Source: Escallonia rubra
Taxonomy: Eukaryota > Streptophyta > Magnoliopsida > Escalloniales > Escalloniaceae
Direction: 5' to 3'
Assembly (NCBI GenBank): GCA_033065855.1
Contig: JAVXUO010001311.1
Coordinates: 1,116,001 to 1,180,000 of the forward strand
DNA length: 64,000 nt
Shown here: positions 36,299-49,998 of the stretch, one piece after another
Numbering within the stretch: the stretch's first letter is position 1
Layout: each line of letters begins with the position of its first letter
Position numbers and translations under genes: made by a program
The notes under the pieces: model-generated
Databases searched by the model: none
What the model saw: the letters and a program-made list of their open reading frames with translations, nothing else
What the model was told of the DNA's origin: nothing

Positions 36299-39200
36299 TC
36301 ACATGAAATGATGAGCTCTTTTGGCGGAGACGAGTGTATTAGAGAGAAGCATTGCTATTGTCATTGGCCCAACTCCCCCTGGAACTGGAGTAATAGCCGA
36401 TGCAATCTTGGAAGCCTCCTCGTAGCAAACATCTCCAACCAATCGATAGCCTCGAGGGTTTTTTGCATCCTGCCACAGAAAGTTCATTGACCTGTAAACT
36501 CTAGCTAACAAGCAAATCAAGAATAAAGATTCATCGTCTTTCCCATAGAAACAGGACCTATTATACTTGGCAAAAGTAATTCCGTTACTCATAGACGCTT
36601 AATAGGCATGATTGAGTATTGTTGCCAGATCGCGGGGGTAAGGGTTGGGGGGAATGCCCAAAAATGTATACATGGACTAGCATGTGTGTCTGAAGCAATG
36701 TGGAAGATGGGATAACAGACGGAGAGAAACTCGACTGACCTCAACTGCATTAATCCCAACATCAATAACAACTGCCCCAGGCTTTATCCAACTACCCCTC
36801 ACCATGTTAGGTCGACCCACTGCTGCGATGAGAATATCTGCTTCTCTGGTGATCTCCTCAGGATTCTGCGTTCTGGAATGAACAACAGTGACTGTGGCAT
36901 CTTCCCCCTGCCATCAATTATGGCATCAAGAAGAAAATGATTGAAGGGAACAAGAAAAGATTTAGACAAATTGAGGATAAAGTAGGGAAGGAGGAAGTAT
37001 TAGCCAGTGTAATATTACATCGAGCAATGCAGCAGCAGGCCTTCCAACAATGTTGCTCCTGCCAAGCACAACAGCTCTCTTTCCTTTGATTTCAACACCA
37101 TACCTACGTAACAACTCTATGCACCCTTTTGGAGTACAGGGAACAAACAACGGTTCTATACCTCGCATGGCAAGACGGCCACTGTTTAATGGGTTGAATC
37201 CATCCACATCTTTCTCAATGCAAACAGCATCCACGACGTTCTGCTCATTCATATGCTGGTGAGGAGACCACGAAGACAATAAGAACTCTGATACAGTCAC
37301 ATGCAGGATCGATGTATTTGTAGTAAATAAATCCCACATACTGATGAAAAGCATATTCCACAGAAGATGTACAGACGCACACAAATATACACAAGACGCG
37401 CCTGCGCACCCATGTTATGTGTATATATACAGGCACATACATACGCTTATCTGAGTTGTCGCTTACTTTTCCTTCTTTCCTTATTTCTTCTAATCTGCAA
37501 GTAGTTTGGTAATCAGCCGATTAACATATTGGGACAGGACGGAACCTGGGAGAAAGTACAGAACTGATCTCAAATAGATATCATGGTTTTGACTTCATAA
37601 GGATCAGATCATTGTGTGAATGGAATGTGCCGACCTACAAAGATAACTTTACGTTCGAATATGAGCATATACGATACTACAAGAAGTTAAGCAAACAAAA
37701 CACAGAGCAATTGCACTAATTATAAAATAAATGTTATCACAATTAGATGCTTACTGAGAATATCAAGCCTGATCCTTCTCTCTCCCCACTCACCTCCCCC
37801 CCAACCCCCCAAAAGCCCCCATCACATCCACCGCCACCACCCACCAAAATTAGTTAACGAAGCGAAAACACGAATTCGGGCTGGGAAAATGTCTCTAAAC
37901 CCCTTGAGGTTAGTGGGTAATCACACTTAGATCCACTGACCATGTGAAATATCACTCACATCATTTGACTGGAAGGAATACAAACGGAGGTAACAGTTTT
38001 AATAAAATGGCTACTCTACCCCTCTTTCATTGGTGTACTCTTCGCACCCTGTGTGACTCAAACAGTATCTTAACCTTTCCCTGTTTTCTCTCCTGACAGC
38101 AGTCATCAGCACCCATTTTAGAGCACCACCACCAAATATATTTGCCACCATACCACTAACACTGTGCCATCATCTACGGTCGCCGTCGAGCCTGTTTTCT
38201 TTCCAGCGTTGCATATCTCCCCGTCACCGTCATCCTTTCCACTAATCTTTCATACTACCATTAACCCTCCTCTCCTCTTTTCCGCTCTTTGGGACATCCC
38301 ACTGATCCCCGCCCAAGAAACAGAAACTCCTAAATATAAAGTTCGATCTGTCGCCTTGGTGAACCACTAACCAATAGCCTCGAAAATCTAGGATCAATTG
38401 ACCAAACTTTAACCACCACCATGGGTGGTGCACAGATCCGAGTTGGCGGCGCAGGTGGCTTCCTCATCTCAAACAAACCCTAATTAATTCCAATCTGAAT
38501 GCGCGTGTGGGCGTGTGCATTTGTGTGTGTGGGTGTGTGAAGGAGGTAGTTGTGGCTTTGAAGTTGAAGGTAAGATCTGATTTGTAGATTCTCTTCTTGG
38601 CACCAAATGACATTGAATTGGAAGATTTCTTGAAGAAATGTGCTCCATGCTTAGGTGGGTGGTATAAATTTAGGAAGCTGATGTTGATGTTGAGATATGA
38701 AGATGGGGTTGAAGCTTTAGGGGTGTGTGCAGAAATGAAGGGTAAGTGCAGGTCCTGTATTGTCATTTCAAAAAATACGGTATGCTACCATAAGAAAATA
38801 TATAGGAATACAAGTGGTGTTATAACAGAGGGACATATTTGATATAAATCTGGTTAATTATGGACTGACAGGTAGCATTTTAGAAGTCGATGAAGTTAAC
38901 TAAGATTACCCCCTACCTCAAGGGGCTCAGGGATACCATCCCTTCTCCTTTTTCCATTCAGTAGCGACGAGTTTCCCGTTACAATATTTACAATTCTTTC
39001 TTACATACACAGTAGCATGATCATCAAGAACTAAACAAAACTGAAATTTAGAAGCATACAGAGGGCAGAGGTAGCTGAACAAGGATGCCATGAACTGAAG
39101 GATCATTATTGAAGCATGAGATGTGCTTGATCACTTCTTGTTCCGTTGAGTCCTCGCCCAAACGCACTTCATATGAATTAATCCCTACAGATTCACAAGC

Positions 39201-40370
39201 TTTTTTCTTGTTACGCACATAAGTTGCAGAGTCCTTCCTGTCCCCAACAAGGATAACTGCCAACCCTGGAACAACACCTATTGCATCCTTCATCTTGGAT
39301 ATTTCAGTTGCTATTTCGTCTCTAATTTCTTTTGCAACTTTTTTACCGTCAATAACCTTTGCTGAGGCTTCAACGGACACTTCAGCTGCAGCTGTAATAG
39401 TATATGCAATGAAGGTAATTAAGCACCAATTTGAAATGCCCCATTTAGAAGAGGATATAATAAACAGGAGGGAGATGGATTTCTCTCTTCCTCCCTCCCA
39501 TACCCCCCACCCCTCTTTTCTCTCTTCCATGCACAAATGACAGCACCAATTATTCCAGTCAGGGATAAGGTTTCTTCGGATTAAAGAAGCAAAGCTAAGT
39601 AGATGCTGGAGATGTACTTGAACAACTCAATTGCTCATGCTCTCTAGTCAGAACTACGGTCTGGCCTAAGACTCCCATCACATCATAACCAGAAAAGTCG
39701 GTATCTTAGGTACAGACCCTTAAGAGGTTTTAGTATTTGGTAACTAAATTCAAGAAGCCAACACAATTTCCATTGTGAAAGAAGGGCTTTGCTCTAGGTC
39801 TTACCCGCAGCTAATTATAGGAAATTTATTAACCTACAACCTGATTTCTACCAATCGCAGGAATGAACAAGAGAGGTGATAGGAATCCCAAGTTAGTCCC
39901 AAAACTCGTTTCCAGAAAACAATGTGGCTCAATGCAGTACAACTGTTCGACAGTTTGCCATTGCAGTTCACAATCCCCTATCACATGATCTAAAAAGGAT
40001 TCCCATTTCGTATAACCATCACTTTTCTAATGCTCCCTCCGTACAGAACTTGTCTGCCTTCGACTTTTTTTTATGAATTAGATTAAACTCAAATAGTAAA
40101 TAACGAGTAAAATCAACTACTTGGTCAAAAAGTCAAAGGGGAACATAATTATGAAAAATGAGAGATACCTTTGACAATTGGCGGGGAAGGGAAGGTGTGA
40201 GTGACGAAGGTTCTGGAAGAGCTAGGGTTTGAAAGGCCAAACTGAAGGCGCGCCGAGCGATGTAATTGGACTAAGCCGCCGTCTGGGATTTTGTGTCGGC
40301 AGAAGGGGAGGACGCGAGCCGCTGCAACCGATGAGGATGAGCAGTCGGTGAATAGCATCATGGACGCCAT
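36299..40370 (-). CDS. FOLD4: Bifunctional methylene-THF dehydrogenase/methenyl-THF cyclohydrolase (FolD), plastid-type, five exons
   Basis: Exons on minus: 40370-40169, 39391-39060, 37255-37019, 36907-36740, 36469-36299; 369 aa with every join in frame. FolD interconverts 5,10-methylene-, methenyl- and 10-formyl-tetrahydrofolate with NADP. Exon 1 is a Ser/Arg-rich plastid transit peptide; plastid FOLD4 of Arabidopsis is about 360 aa, the cytosolic form about 300. Seen in the sequence: Y125 and K129 of the active-site YxxxK motif, [24 protein letters not shown], the Rossmann segment [11 protein letters not shown], and PGGVGPMTI (343-351), the C-terminal FolD signature. The join after AALLD into [11 protein letters not shown] departs from the more usual LLQREDATV. 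Intron 2 holds a fold-back element. It converges with the WDR91-like gene. Confidence 0.93.
37885..38944. mobile_element. Fold-back (probably MULE-like) element in intron 2 of the FolD gene
   Basis: The left end reads CCCCTTGAGGTTAGTGGGTA and the inverted right end CCCCTTGAGGTAGGGGGTAA, clear terminal inverted repeats that stay weakly similar further in. The interior carries CACC-rich DNA and short ORFs, no transposase. I could not define a target duplication. Confidence 0.6.
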
Positions 40371-41659
40371 TTCCTGAAATCTGCGGAATAAACGGACCTT
40401 CAGGACACCTATGCTGAGGGTTTTAGGTAATCGTGAAGGAAGGGAGATAATATTGGGGTTTTAGAGAGATGTTTGCTCTTTACTGAGGGTGGAGGAGAGA
40501 GGCGGCTAGGTAGCATTAGCGACAAATACTAACCTATTCAGAAGCAAATGGAGGCGTTAGGTTTAGGACTGAATGACACCCCTAAGGTTTGAATGCGAGG
40601 GAAATTACGCAACTAATACCTTGACATTTTAAATTTCAAGGAATTGAACTCAGTGCGATATGTCATCTAAACTAAGTAGACGTCAGCATATCTGTGTAAC
40701 CGTACCGACGCACCCTTTATAACGGGACAAAACTGTCCAAACATAAAGATCCAATTTGAAACGCGGTTAGTACCCTTTCAATTATGGCACCTCAGGGTTG
40801 TATTCGTCGAAACAAACAAACCATAAGGGGATGTCATTTAGCCTAATGACATGCTTTTGTTTTCTGTCTAAACACTTCCTTGTATAAACCGAGGGGATTG
40901 CTTCGTTCTTTGTCAATAGATTTTGATTCGGACGATTACAACATGGTCTACAAAATGGGTCGACCTGGCCAATCGAGCAACCAAAGTTCACTTCATTGAC
41001 TTTAGGATGAAAATGCTGGTAAAATATTGTGAACCATACAAGGTTATTCGCATCTTGTCTTTGCATTGCGATCCCTTTAATTATCGAGTACATCTTCGAC
41101 CTTTATAGTCTTGTATACAAAGAGTGACCTTTACCCACGTTGGACAACTTTGTAATCCCTTTAATTATCAATGCTATTCTCTTATTTATCAACAACAACA
41201 ACAACAAAAAAAAATCAAGCAAATCCGTATGAACTTTGGTAAGGCTCCCCATCCGTTACCAACCGATTCAAGCACTCGAGGCTTCCAACGCTCAAATATG
41301 GAGAAGGAACCACACTGGCGAATAGAGAAAGCACATAAGAAACGTAACAAATATCACAGCGATATTTGATTACTAGGGTGGAAGAAATGACACCATAGGT
41401 CATGTTTTGTATAGTTCCGCCAAACAGCGCAGCTTAATATGACAATTCTGCAGCACTCGTGTTAGACCAGATCTGGGATGAACAAAAAGTATCTTCACAT
41501 AATACTGATTCGTGTTCGGTTCTGCCAGGTAACAAATTTTGAACAAGCCCCGGTTACCAATCGCTTCATTTACATTCATTTTATTTCAAAAAACCTCAAA
41601 AACCATCCTCGGTCTCTCCCGTGTATAGCTCAATCTCGCCTGGTTTCTTCCTCTCTAGC
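40371..41659. other. Spacer between FolD 5' end and SYP61 3' end
   Basis: Contains the FolD promoter (not resolved) and the SYP61 3' UTR. No coding region or clear repeat seen. Confidence 0.5.
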
Positions 41660-44600
41660 CTAGGTGAAGAAGACCAGAACAAATAAAATAATAAACAAAA
41701 CAATTAAGAACAGTATCATCATCATTTGGCCCTTGGCACCAGCCTTCTTCATAACCATAGCCACTTTTTTCTGCAGGAAAAAAATAATCATTACTATTGC
41801 AAGCATAAAAAAATTTAGCCACCAAAGGCAGCCATGTCCTGTTCTTCCAATGGAATGCTGTGCATTATCCTGTGGTCTGTAATTACGGAAAGCACGTTTC
41901 TAGTAGGCCTGTCTACAGGTTGAGTTGGGAGGGTTGACAAAAAAAATTACTACACTCACAGCTGACCCAATCCTGCCCCACTGTTTATTTATTTTTTCTA
42001 ATTAATAACTATATTGAAAAAATTTGTAACTTGTGTTCTCATTTAATGAATGTCACTTAATCCAAAAAAAGAAATTATTTCTCTTAATCACCATTTACAT
42101 CCCGACCAACCACAACAAAATTTAAGAGATCTGCCCAGATCTCTCTAACCCTAGCCCCAAAGTCAAGAGCAAACAAAAGAAAATTCTAAGTAACCATAGG
42201 CGATGACGGCCAGTGGCAAAGAATGGTGATCGATGGCGGTGGTTGGAGGCAATGAAGGGTGGTCAATGGCAGTCGTGGGTCGTCGCTTGAGGCGGTTGAT
42301 GCGTGGTGGCTTACGACGGTAAGAAATGGAAACGGTGGTGGTCGACGACAACGGTAAGTGGTGGATGAATGGACAGTGGTGGACAGCGACAGTCAGTGGT
42401 GGTCGGAAGGACGGTAGTGGACCGCGACGGTTGGTGGTGGTTGGAAGGACGGTTATGGCCGGTGACACTGGTGGAGGAAGCGACTGCTGGTTGCAAGATT
42501 GGTGGTTGGCGGCGACAGTGTGTGTGTGTGTCTAAGTGTGTGAAGTGAGAAAGATGAAATTAAAGGGAGTGTTTGGCGCGTGGGATAAGGGATCAGATAG
42601 GATGTCTTTTATCCGGTGAATTCAACACCTGGCGTTTGGACAAGCTAGTTGCAACCGGATATAGTGTCCAACAGATGGGTTTTATCCTCCTCCAGTAGGA
42701 TAATTCTGGAGGTAGTTAAAATTTATCCAGTCCATTCTTGTCTTCTCTTTCCCCTCTTCTCTTTCCTCTCTTCTTTCTCCATCACAGAAGATCTGCACCG
42801 CTGCCAAGGAGCTGCCCCCACTGCTGCCCATCAGACCTCTATAGCCCATCACCGCCGACACCAAGGAGCTGCCCCCACCGCTGCCCATCAGACCTCCATA
42901 GCCCGTCGCGCCGCCGCCACCAATGAACTCCCCCCACTGCTGCCCATCAGACCTCCATAGCCGGCCGCCGCCAAGGAGCTCCTCCCACCACTGCCCATCA
43001 GACCTCCATAGCCCATCACCGTGCCGCCAAGGAGCTCCCCCGTCATAACGAGATTTTGCAGATCTGTGCCTAATTTGGTTACTTTCTATGCCTAATTACA
43101 ACGAGATCTTGGTTACTTTGGTTATTGTATGGATCTGCCCCCGTCACAACGAGATCGGTTAGGCAGAGATCTTTGATTGAACAATGGAATAATGGGGGAG
43201 ATGTTAAAGTCAGTAATTGTGGGTTGCGATGGGTGATATCCAGCTTGTAATCTGATGTCTGTCCCAAACACGTCAATCCTTATCCTCATCTGCTCGACTG
43301 GAAAAAAACATCCTTCCTTATCCTCCCTAATTCTATCCTTTCAGCCTATCCTATCCGGCGCGCCAAACACAGCCTAACGGTACAGATCAAATACTCTCTA
43401 TCAATGGTTCTTGCCACGTGTAGGACTAGCCCAGCCCCGGTGAGTTTGTCCCTGGCTCAACCCAAGATTTTGTTTAAAAGGATGGGCCGGGACGGGCTGA
43501 ATTTTAGATCCAGCCCTAGTCTCAAAATCTAGGTCCGGCCAGCGCGGGCTGAGGAGCCCATGGACAGGCCTAGTTTCTATTTCCTTAGTCACAAGTGACA
43601 ACAGGGAGATGATATACCTGCACAAAATCAAGACGATTTGATGTGCTATCCATCTCCAAACCCAAGTCATCTATTATCTTTTCCTGCAACATCGAGGAAT
43701 TAGATAGATGAGTAAGAACAAAGATTGAAAGGATTGCCAAACTGAACTCATGCAAATAGCACCTATCGAGGATAAACGAGTACGAATAAATATGCTACAA
43801 GCATAAGAAGAAAGTAACCTGTGCAAGGAGTTCATCATGTATAGTAAGCCCAACACCTCCTATCCTTTCCACACTAGCACTAAGCTCATCCAATTCTTCA
43901 TCCTGTTGCCTGTAAAGCAACAATTAACAGACCACCTTAATGAGGAAACATTTAAATTCATTAAACATTAAAAACTGAAAAGCACAATCGATCCGTCCTA
44001 GAAACCTGTAAGTACCCCAATTTCTACATGTCTTAATCAAATTAACAATTCTATGGTCCCTTAGAAAGTGCATACTCTAAATGTTGTTTGTTACATTAGG
44101 ACTCGTTGCTCTTGCCAAGCAATGTAACTGGTGGAAGCCAATTGTACGATTCCTATCGGCACAACATTGCTTTGGCAAGAGCCATCCCTGCTGAAATTGC
44201 ATACATCAGAAAATTTAAAGGAAACACAATAAAAAGATAGAATAACATAAAATAAATCAAAAAAAGAGGAGAAGCAAAAACTGGGAAGGGGCTCTCGCCC
44301 TAGCACTGGGGTAGGGTGCAGTGGGTGAAGGACGCTACTTTATGAGGAGCAACTGCCTGTCTGACTCTGATGATATGAAATCGTCATTATTTGCAGCAGC
44401 GTACTGGTTGGATCTGTCCGCCTGATGTGAATTTTGCAGCCTCATTAGTTCTCGGTGCGCCCCAGTCGCCGTAGAAGTGTTTTTGCCATTCAATTCTTTC
44501 CCGGCAACAACTGCTTTCTTCATATTCCGTACCTAATTAAGAAGTGCAATCTTTCAGGAAAAAGAAAATTACCATGCATATGATGTCCAAAGTTCACAAC

Positions 44601-45774
44601 AGAGTCCAAGGCCATAATTGTCCATACAAGTGAAATCAAGATGACAAAATTTGGGTTTATAACAATTTAAGAACAGAAAGTTACCAAGCATAATCATAGA
44701 CTATATATGATACCTGAGTACGAGCAGTGCCGGTCCATCTCCTTCGTTTCTCAAGCTCCACTTCGTGGATGCCATACCAAGCAGGATCTTTAGCTGCTAC
44801 AGCAATCGTTTTGTCCAATTCATCCACCTTGCTACCAGGAAAAAAGTTTCAAAAATTTGACAGACAAGATGAATTGCACAATAAAAAAAGTTAATAAAGT
44901 TGGTACATGCAGATAACCTTTTTTAACAAGTAAATTGCATGGAAAGGTTAGATAAGCACCCAGAAGAGTAAAATCCAAAACAGCATAAACAAGAGTATAC
45001 AACCGAACAGTTATGACGCCAGTCATCAACAACAAACCAATTCATCACAAAGACGGCATATGACAATCTTTCAAAACAACAAATATGGTGACACCTAAGA
45101 TAAATAACTGGCGGAGTAGACCCAACGAATTGGCATCTGGAGCACGCAAGAACAAGGCAAATTTGCACTCCATGTTGGTAAAAGTCGCACTCTGCATCAA
45201 GTCAACGCAAATCGAGTTCGTCCACTGCGAACTCCTAATATCATTCATGATACGTGGCGGCAATTCTAATTAAACATCAAATCATGCAGCAGCTACAACA
45301 ATTTAAAATGTTAACACCCAAGCTGTATTATTGAGTTGTATGCATTAATATACAGTAATTAATTAGTCTTACAGTATCATACAATCTGTAATATCTGTAT
45401 ATACTCACGCTCTTGAGGCGCTTTGGATTTATGTGTAATCCTTTTAAGTGGCGTAGTCGCTCTCGCTCTCCTAGATAATACCTACTTAAGTGACTATCAG
45501 CATTTGAACTCATACCTGCCACTCGATGCTCTCACAACCAGCAAGTAACTCTTTTGTGATATGTGATTGCTCTCCACCATCTGGATAAATGTGCTCCCAT
45601 TGATGAAAAGTAGACTGCAATTTATCAATCTAACCAAGCAGGAAATCAAAGCCAGTCTCAGATATTAAAAAAATCGGACAACTAACGCTAAAGTCTAATA
45701 AATTAAAAAAGACAGCTTACAGATTCTTGAATCTCCTCCTTTACTATGTAAAAAGGATCTTGAGCTGAAGACAT
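41660..45774 (-). CDS. SYP61: Syntaxin of plants 61 (Qc-SNARE), seven coding exons
   Basis: Exons on minus: 45774-45721, 45629-45516, 44827-44714, 44532-44339, 43909-43819, 43683-43618, 41770-41660; 247 aa against 245 for Arabidopsis SYP61. SYP61 acts at the trans-Golgi network/early endosome in SNARE complexes for secretion, including cargo to the plasma membrane. Seen: N-terminal syntaxin-6-type helical domain from MSSAQDPFYIVKEEIQ, the phrase ARTQVRNMKKAV, ESDRQLLLIKQQDEELDEL leading into the SNARE motif, zero-layer Q189, and a C-terminal tail anchor MMMILFLIVLFIILFVLVFF (about 227-246). The exon 3 acceptor is a less common AAG, forced because the TAG upstream of it would create a stop; the exon 4 donor AA|GTAGCG is weak. 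Protein identity is very firm. Confidence 0.93.
42120..42540. repeat. GGTGG/CCACC-rich low-complexity block
   Basis: Degenerate GGTGG and GACGG repeats with a short (TG)n run near 42519-42531, within SYP61 intron 6. The predicted ORFs here on both strands are low-complexity shadows. Confidence 0.6.
42562..43377. mobile_element. Possible TIR element (MITE-like) in SYP61 intron 6
   Basis: The left end reads GTGTTTGGCGCGTGGGATAA and the right end inverted GTGTTTGGCGCGCCGGATAG, a close inverted pair, flanked by TAA on both sides within a few bases, which would fit a PIF/Harbinger-like TAA/TTA target. The interior contains a CCA-rich minisatellite. Class is tentative; the inverted ends are clear. 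Confidence 0.6.
42785..43045. repeat. Minisatellite, about 45-65 bp unit, four to five copies
   Basis: The phrase AAGGAGCTGCCCCCA followed by CTGCCCATCAGACCTC and ATAGCC recurs four to five times with small length changes. It lies inside the TIR element in SYP61 intron 6. Confidence 0.75.
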
Positions 45775-45799
45775 CCTATACCGAATTATGTAACATACA

Positions 45800-47990
45800 C
45801 CTGATACAGGATTAGGTTAGCAGCCATCAGTAAAGAAAAGATATCAATATTCTTTCTATGGGATTTTCACCGAGCTCCATAGTATTTACAAGGCATACTA
45901 GCATTGAACTTGTGGAATGCATGAATTTGACACAGGTGAGCCTTGTCAGATGCACAGCAGTAAGGTTGTTCCATTGTGACCTGGAGAGCACAGGTTTGGC
46001 AAAAAAAACTCTCGACAATCGTGCAGGTAAGGTTGCGAACATTAACCCTACCCACACCCCGGGATGGTAAAAGCGTAGAAGCTACATTAGCTTTAGAAAT
46101 ATGGTTTTCATTATTTAACTTCATCCAGGAGGAAGCCATCCAACACCTTAACAATTACATTCTCGTTTAATCACTAAAAGAGAGTGGATCGCAACTTTTA
46201 AGGTCATCCTGTAACTTTTGAACATGTAAATATTACAAGTGATGGCTGTTGGATATAGAGGCTTTAACAAGGTTTACGGTTTACTATGATTGAGTTGATC
46301 GTACGGTTTAGTATGATTGAGTTGATTTTCTAAGAAGCAACCTATTACTATTAAGTTGTTCAAAATGAAAGTAGTTATTGCTCTTAACGTTGAAATGAGT
46401 GGGAGAAGATGTCCTAGATATAGGTAACTAATAACAAGAATAAAGGTAAACGAGACAGCTATTGACGCAAGTACAAAATCAGGCCCATATTTCAAACAAG
46501 TTAAAGTCGGCTACAGAAACCTTTCTCTAAATCTTCTCTATCCAAACACATCCCTGTGTTAATCTAGGTTTACCATCAACTTGAACTTCCTTCACTGGGG
46601 CACTGAATATCACTAAACCATCTCAAGCAAGACCCCCAATCATGTAAAAGGAAATAAGGACTTTCAACTTATCAGGAATATCAAAGCTTGATAATCTATT
46701 GAACAAACTAGTAATCTGGTTTTAAATTTTTTTTGAAAGACATTTAAATCTCGGATGTACATGTTAAGGAGAGCTACATGTCAGCCTATTAACACTTAAG
46801 GATGCCACAAAGTTTAAACACAGCATTGACACTTTTAAGCGTCTTTGAGCCTGTTTTGGAAACCTTGCGACTCTAATATACATATTAATTGTAACGCCCG
46901 CAAAGAGGAAATTCAAATAGGAAGTAACTAAAACAAGCTTATGGTTTAACAGAGAGTTTGGCCTAAAGGAGCATAGCAAGATAAGACTAAAAAACCATTA
47001 ACTATTGGTCAGACCCACGCAATTGGAACAAGGTTATGTTGAGTAGGATGAGTTGCTTAGTATTATTTGCATGGAGCAGGTTCTGAGGGTGAAGGCTTAT
47101 ATATGGAGAACGTCACTGAATGATAAAATTTCCAATAAACATCCCAAGAAATAAAATAGTCGGATAGACTCAAGGAAAATGTAGTGCAACGTTTAGCCTT
47201 GCTTCAAAGCGTCGAATTAGCTATGAAGCACGGACTCCGGTGCGATTGCAGATACGACACGGGTGCAGATACGCGAATACAGTATTTTTTAAAGTTACAG
47301 GATACAGTTGCAGCAGAGGTACGGCAGATGTTGCATATAGTTTTTTAACTATGTCTTCTTTGTATTAAATTTCTAAGCAAAAACAGGGATCATTTGAATC
47401 TCAAGAAAATGCACAAAAGGATATTTAGTGCAAATTTGACCATTCTACAATACCACCAAATACATCATACCCACAACCAAATACATCATAATAGAAGTAG
47501 CATCAAAGTTTCAAAAGTAGCAAAATCCCATAGGGGTGTAGTGCCGTGATTGGGTGGAGGTGGAAGAGGGTGTAGTGCAGTGATTTGGTGGAGGTGAACG
47601 ATTTTGGTCGTCATTCATAGCTCCAAGTACCAATTGAAATCATAACAATAGAAAAGATAAAGAACAAAGATCAGTGTCAAACACAGAACTACCCCGAAAC
47701 GCCGAATCCAAAATTGTTCAATCAACAACCCACAAATAGACTACACATAGATTACTAAGGTAAGAAGAATGAGAGAAGGTAAAGCTCGTCTGAAATAAAA
47801 CTAGAAAATACAGCAAATGAGCGGGAGGAAGACAAATCAGAATACAAACCTGCCGGTCGTCGCCTGACGTCGCCGGTCCTCGCTGGTGGTCGCGCTCGTT
47901 GCCTTCGCCACCGCTCTCTCTCTCTCTCTCTCTCGCCACCTCTCGATTCAAGACTTCCGATCCAAGCCCAGATCTCAATCCCGTTTGTTT
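45800..47990 (-). other. SYP61: SYP61 5' UTR exon(s) and UTR intron
   Basis: On minus, a GC-rich stretch with a (GA)n run (CT run on plus at about 47918-47934) ends at a donor CCGGCAG|GTTTGT-type site near 47850, and an acceptor TATCAG| precedes base 45800, just upstream of the start codon at 45774. This is the usual layout for a plant gene with a 5' UTR intron. Inside the intron, a short duplication (TATGATTGAGTTGAT twice at 46287-46325) is visible. No coding content. Confidence 0.55.
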
Positions 47991-49998
47991 TCACGCATGT
48001 TATATTATTTATATTTTGACCCCAAATAATTCTTCTAAAAATTCTGCTTTGACCCCTTAAGTATTTGATACGCACTCGTGCCTTGTGTTAGCCACTTAGC
48101 CGTATAAAAAATGCACCCGATATTCAAAATTTTTAAAATATAATCCAAAACTATAAGACATGCATCTAGCGTGCGCCTGATGCTGGAGTTTCATCTAATT
48201 TGCCGCACCTGTGTTTCATAGGGAGTCGGTATGAATCAGACACGACATCTCAACTCATAAAAAATGTTCGTACTTCACGTGTTTATGTATAATATTTTAA
48301 TATGTTTATGTCAGATTCTACGTGATATTCAATTCTTTTGTTTAATTTTTATTAATGCGCGAATTCAGATTATAAGAATCTAAAATTCAGGAATCTTGTG
48401 AATTTAGTAAATCCAAAAAATGCAAGATAATTTTCAGGTTAACGCGTGAAAAAAAATATTCGATGGCATTATTATTATTTGGTACATCTATTGATGCTAA
48501 CATTGGTTTTTACAATTTGAAAACTTTGAAGTGCACAAACATCGATGAAGTGTCAAATGTAGAACTAGACAACAGATAACTCTAATGTAGCGTTTGAAAT
48601 CACTTAAAATTTCAGTATTTTTTCAGTTTTGTAAACTGGAGAAAAAAAACGCGTTTGACACACAATTTTTGTTTTTTTTTTCAATTTTGAAAACCAGTTT
48701 TAAAAACAGAGTTATTTTTTAAAACTCCCACTTTGGAGTTTTGGATTTTCAACTTTGGTTTTTGTTTTGAGGTCGCCGCCACCACCACCACTAAAGAAAA
48801 AACTGGGTAATCAAACATCAAAAAGAAAAAAAACTCAAAATAAAAATTGTGTAATCAAACACTCATTTGTTTGGTTATTATTTTTTTGAACTTTGAAAAC
48901 CAAAACTGCATATGATTTCAAACAAAAAATCTCTTTACTTCTTGTTTTGGTTATGTGTAAGTGGTAGCTAGCAATCCATTTATCACTGTTTCGTATTTAT
49001 TATGTTTACCGGTTAAAGACTGGATTTTCTTTCACATATCTAATACTCCTTGCCACGTAATTTTTGCTCTTTGAAAAGCAACGTTGTGCAAACTTTCAAA
49101 AGCTTGCAAGCGAAGTCTTTCCATGTCAATGGCCATCTTTATAGACATTTCCTCGCCAAGGAGCTCTTACATTACTTCGTTTCTCATAATATAATAACAC
49201 CAAAATTTTGTTACTCTCCTTCTCTTTGGAGAAACAAGTTTTTCTAAAAAGAACTTATGCTTGATAATTTCTTTATAACTTCATTTATCTTCTGCTTGGA
49301 CTCAAACAATATCATGTCACACAATTATTCTTGCAGCAATTTCTTCAAGCAGATAACAGAGTCCAAAGTGCACTCTCCACCAATGTAGTATTGTTGCACT
49401 TTTCTTTCTAACTCTAAGCTCGATTTGATGTGCTCTTTTTGAGTTCCAATTAATTTTTTGTCAAATATTTGAAAAGGGATATGGTTTCGGTCACTTATAC
49501 AACACAAAGCCAACGAATTTGAAATGTGCAATCACATGTCATCTACTGATGTTTTACTGAATATGTGGATCTCAATTTGATATAAATTTTGTTAGTTTAA
49601 AACATATATAGAAAATTATGATAGTTTTGAAAATGCTAATCCGCATCTAACGTGCCGGTTCAAAACTAGCAATCCTAGATTAAACGAGCATGTAAGCATC
49701 TAAACTAACTCAAACAGTCAGCGAGCTTAAATGAGTACCGTTTGGCTAATCAAATTAAGAATAAAAATAATTAGTGAAGTCAGTATTTGCATGTCCGAAA
49801 TATATCTTAAAGATTACATAATACGACAAAGGTCTGCATATAGATGCATGTCACGTTGTAGATATTACTTCATAGATGTGTGAATCATTACATGCCATGT
49901 AAGCACTACATGACGTGCAAGTCAAATCGATTATAAAACCCCAATTTTGCAATAGTAAATCATGTGCTTGTATATACTGAATTAAAATAGACAAACAT
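47991..49998. other. AT-rich intergenic DNA
   Basis: No gene recognised. A small possible MITE lies at 48592-48923. The rest is AT-rich without visible structure. Confidence 0.5.
48592..48923. mobile_element. Possible small MITE
   Basis: The ends read GTTTGAAATCA at about 48592 and TGATTTCAAAC at about 48913-48923, an 11-bp inverted pair, enclosing AT-rich DNA with several TTTTCAA/TTGAAAA motifs. No clean target duplication was seen. Confidence 0.45.

Noticed and set aside
42163..42960. Pro/Ser/Thr-rich ORFs in SYP61 intron 6
   Set aside because: Low-complexity and minisatellite frames; the SYP61 model passes over them.
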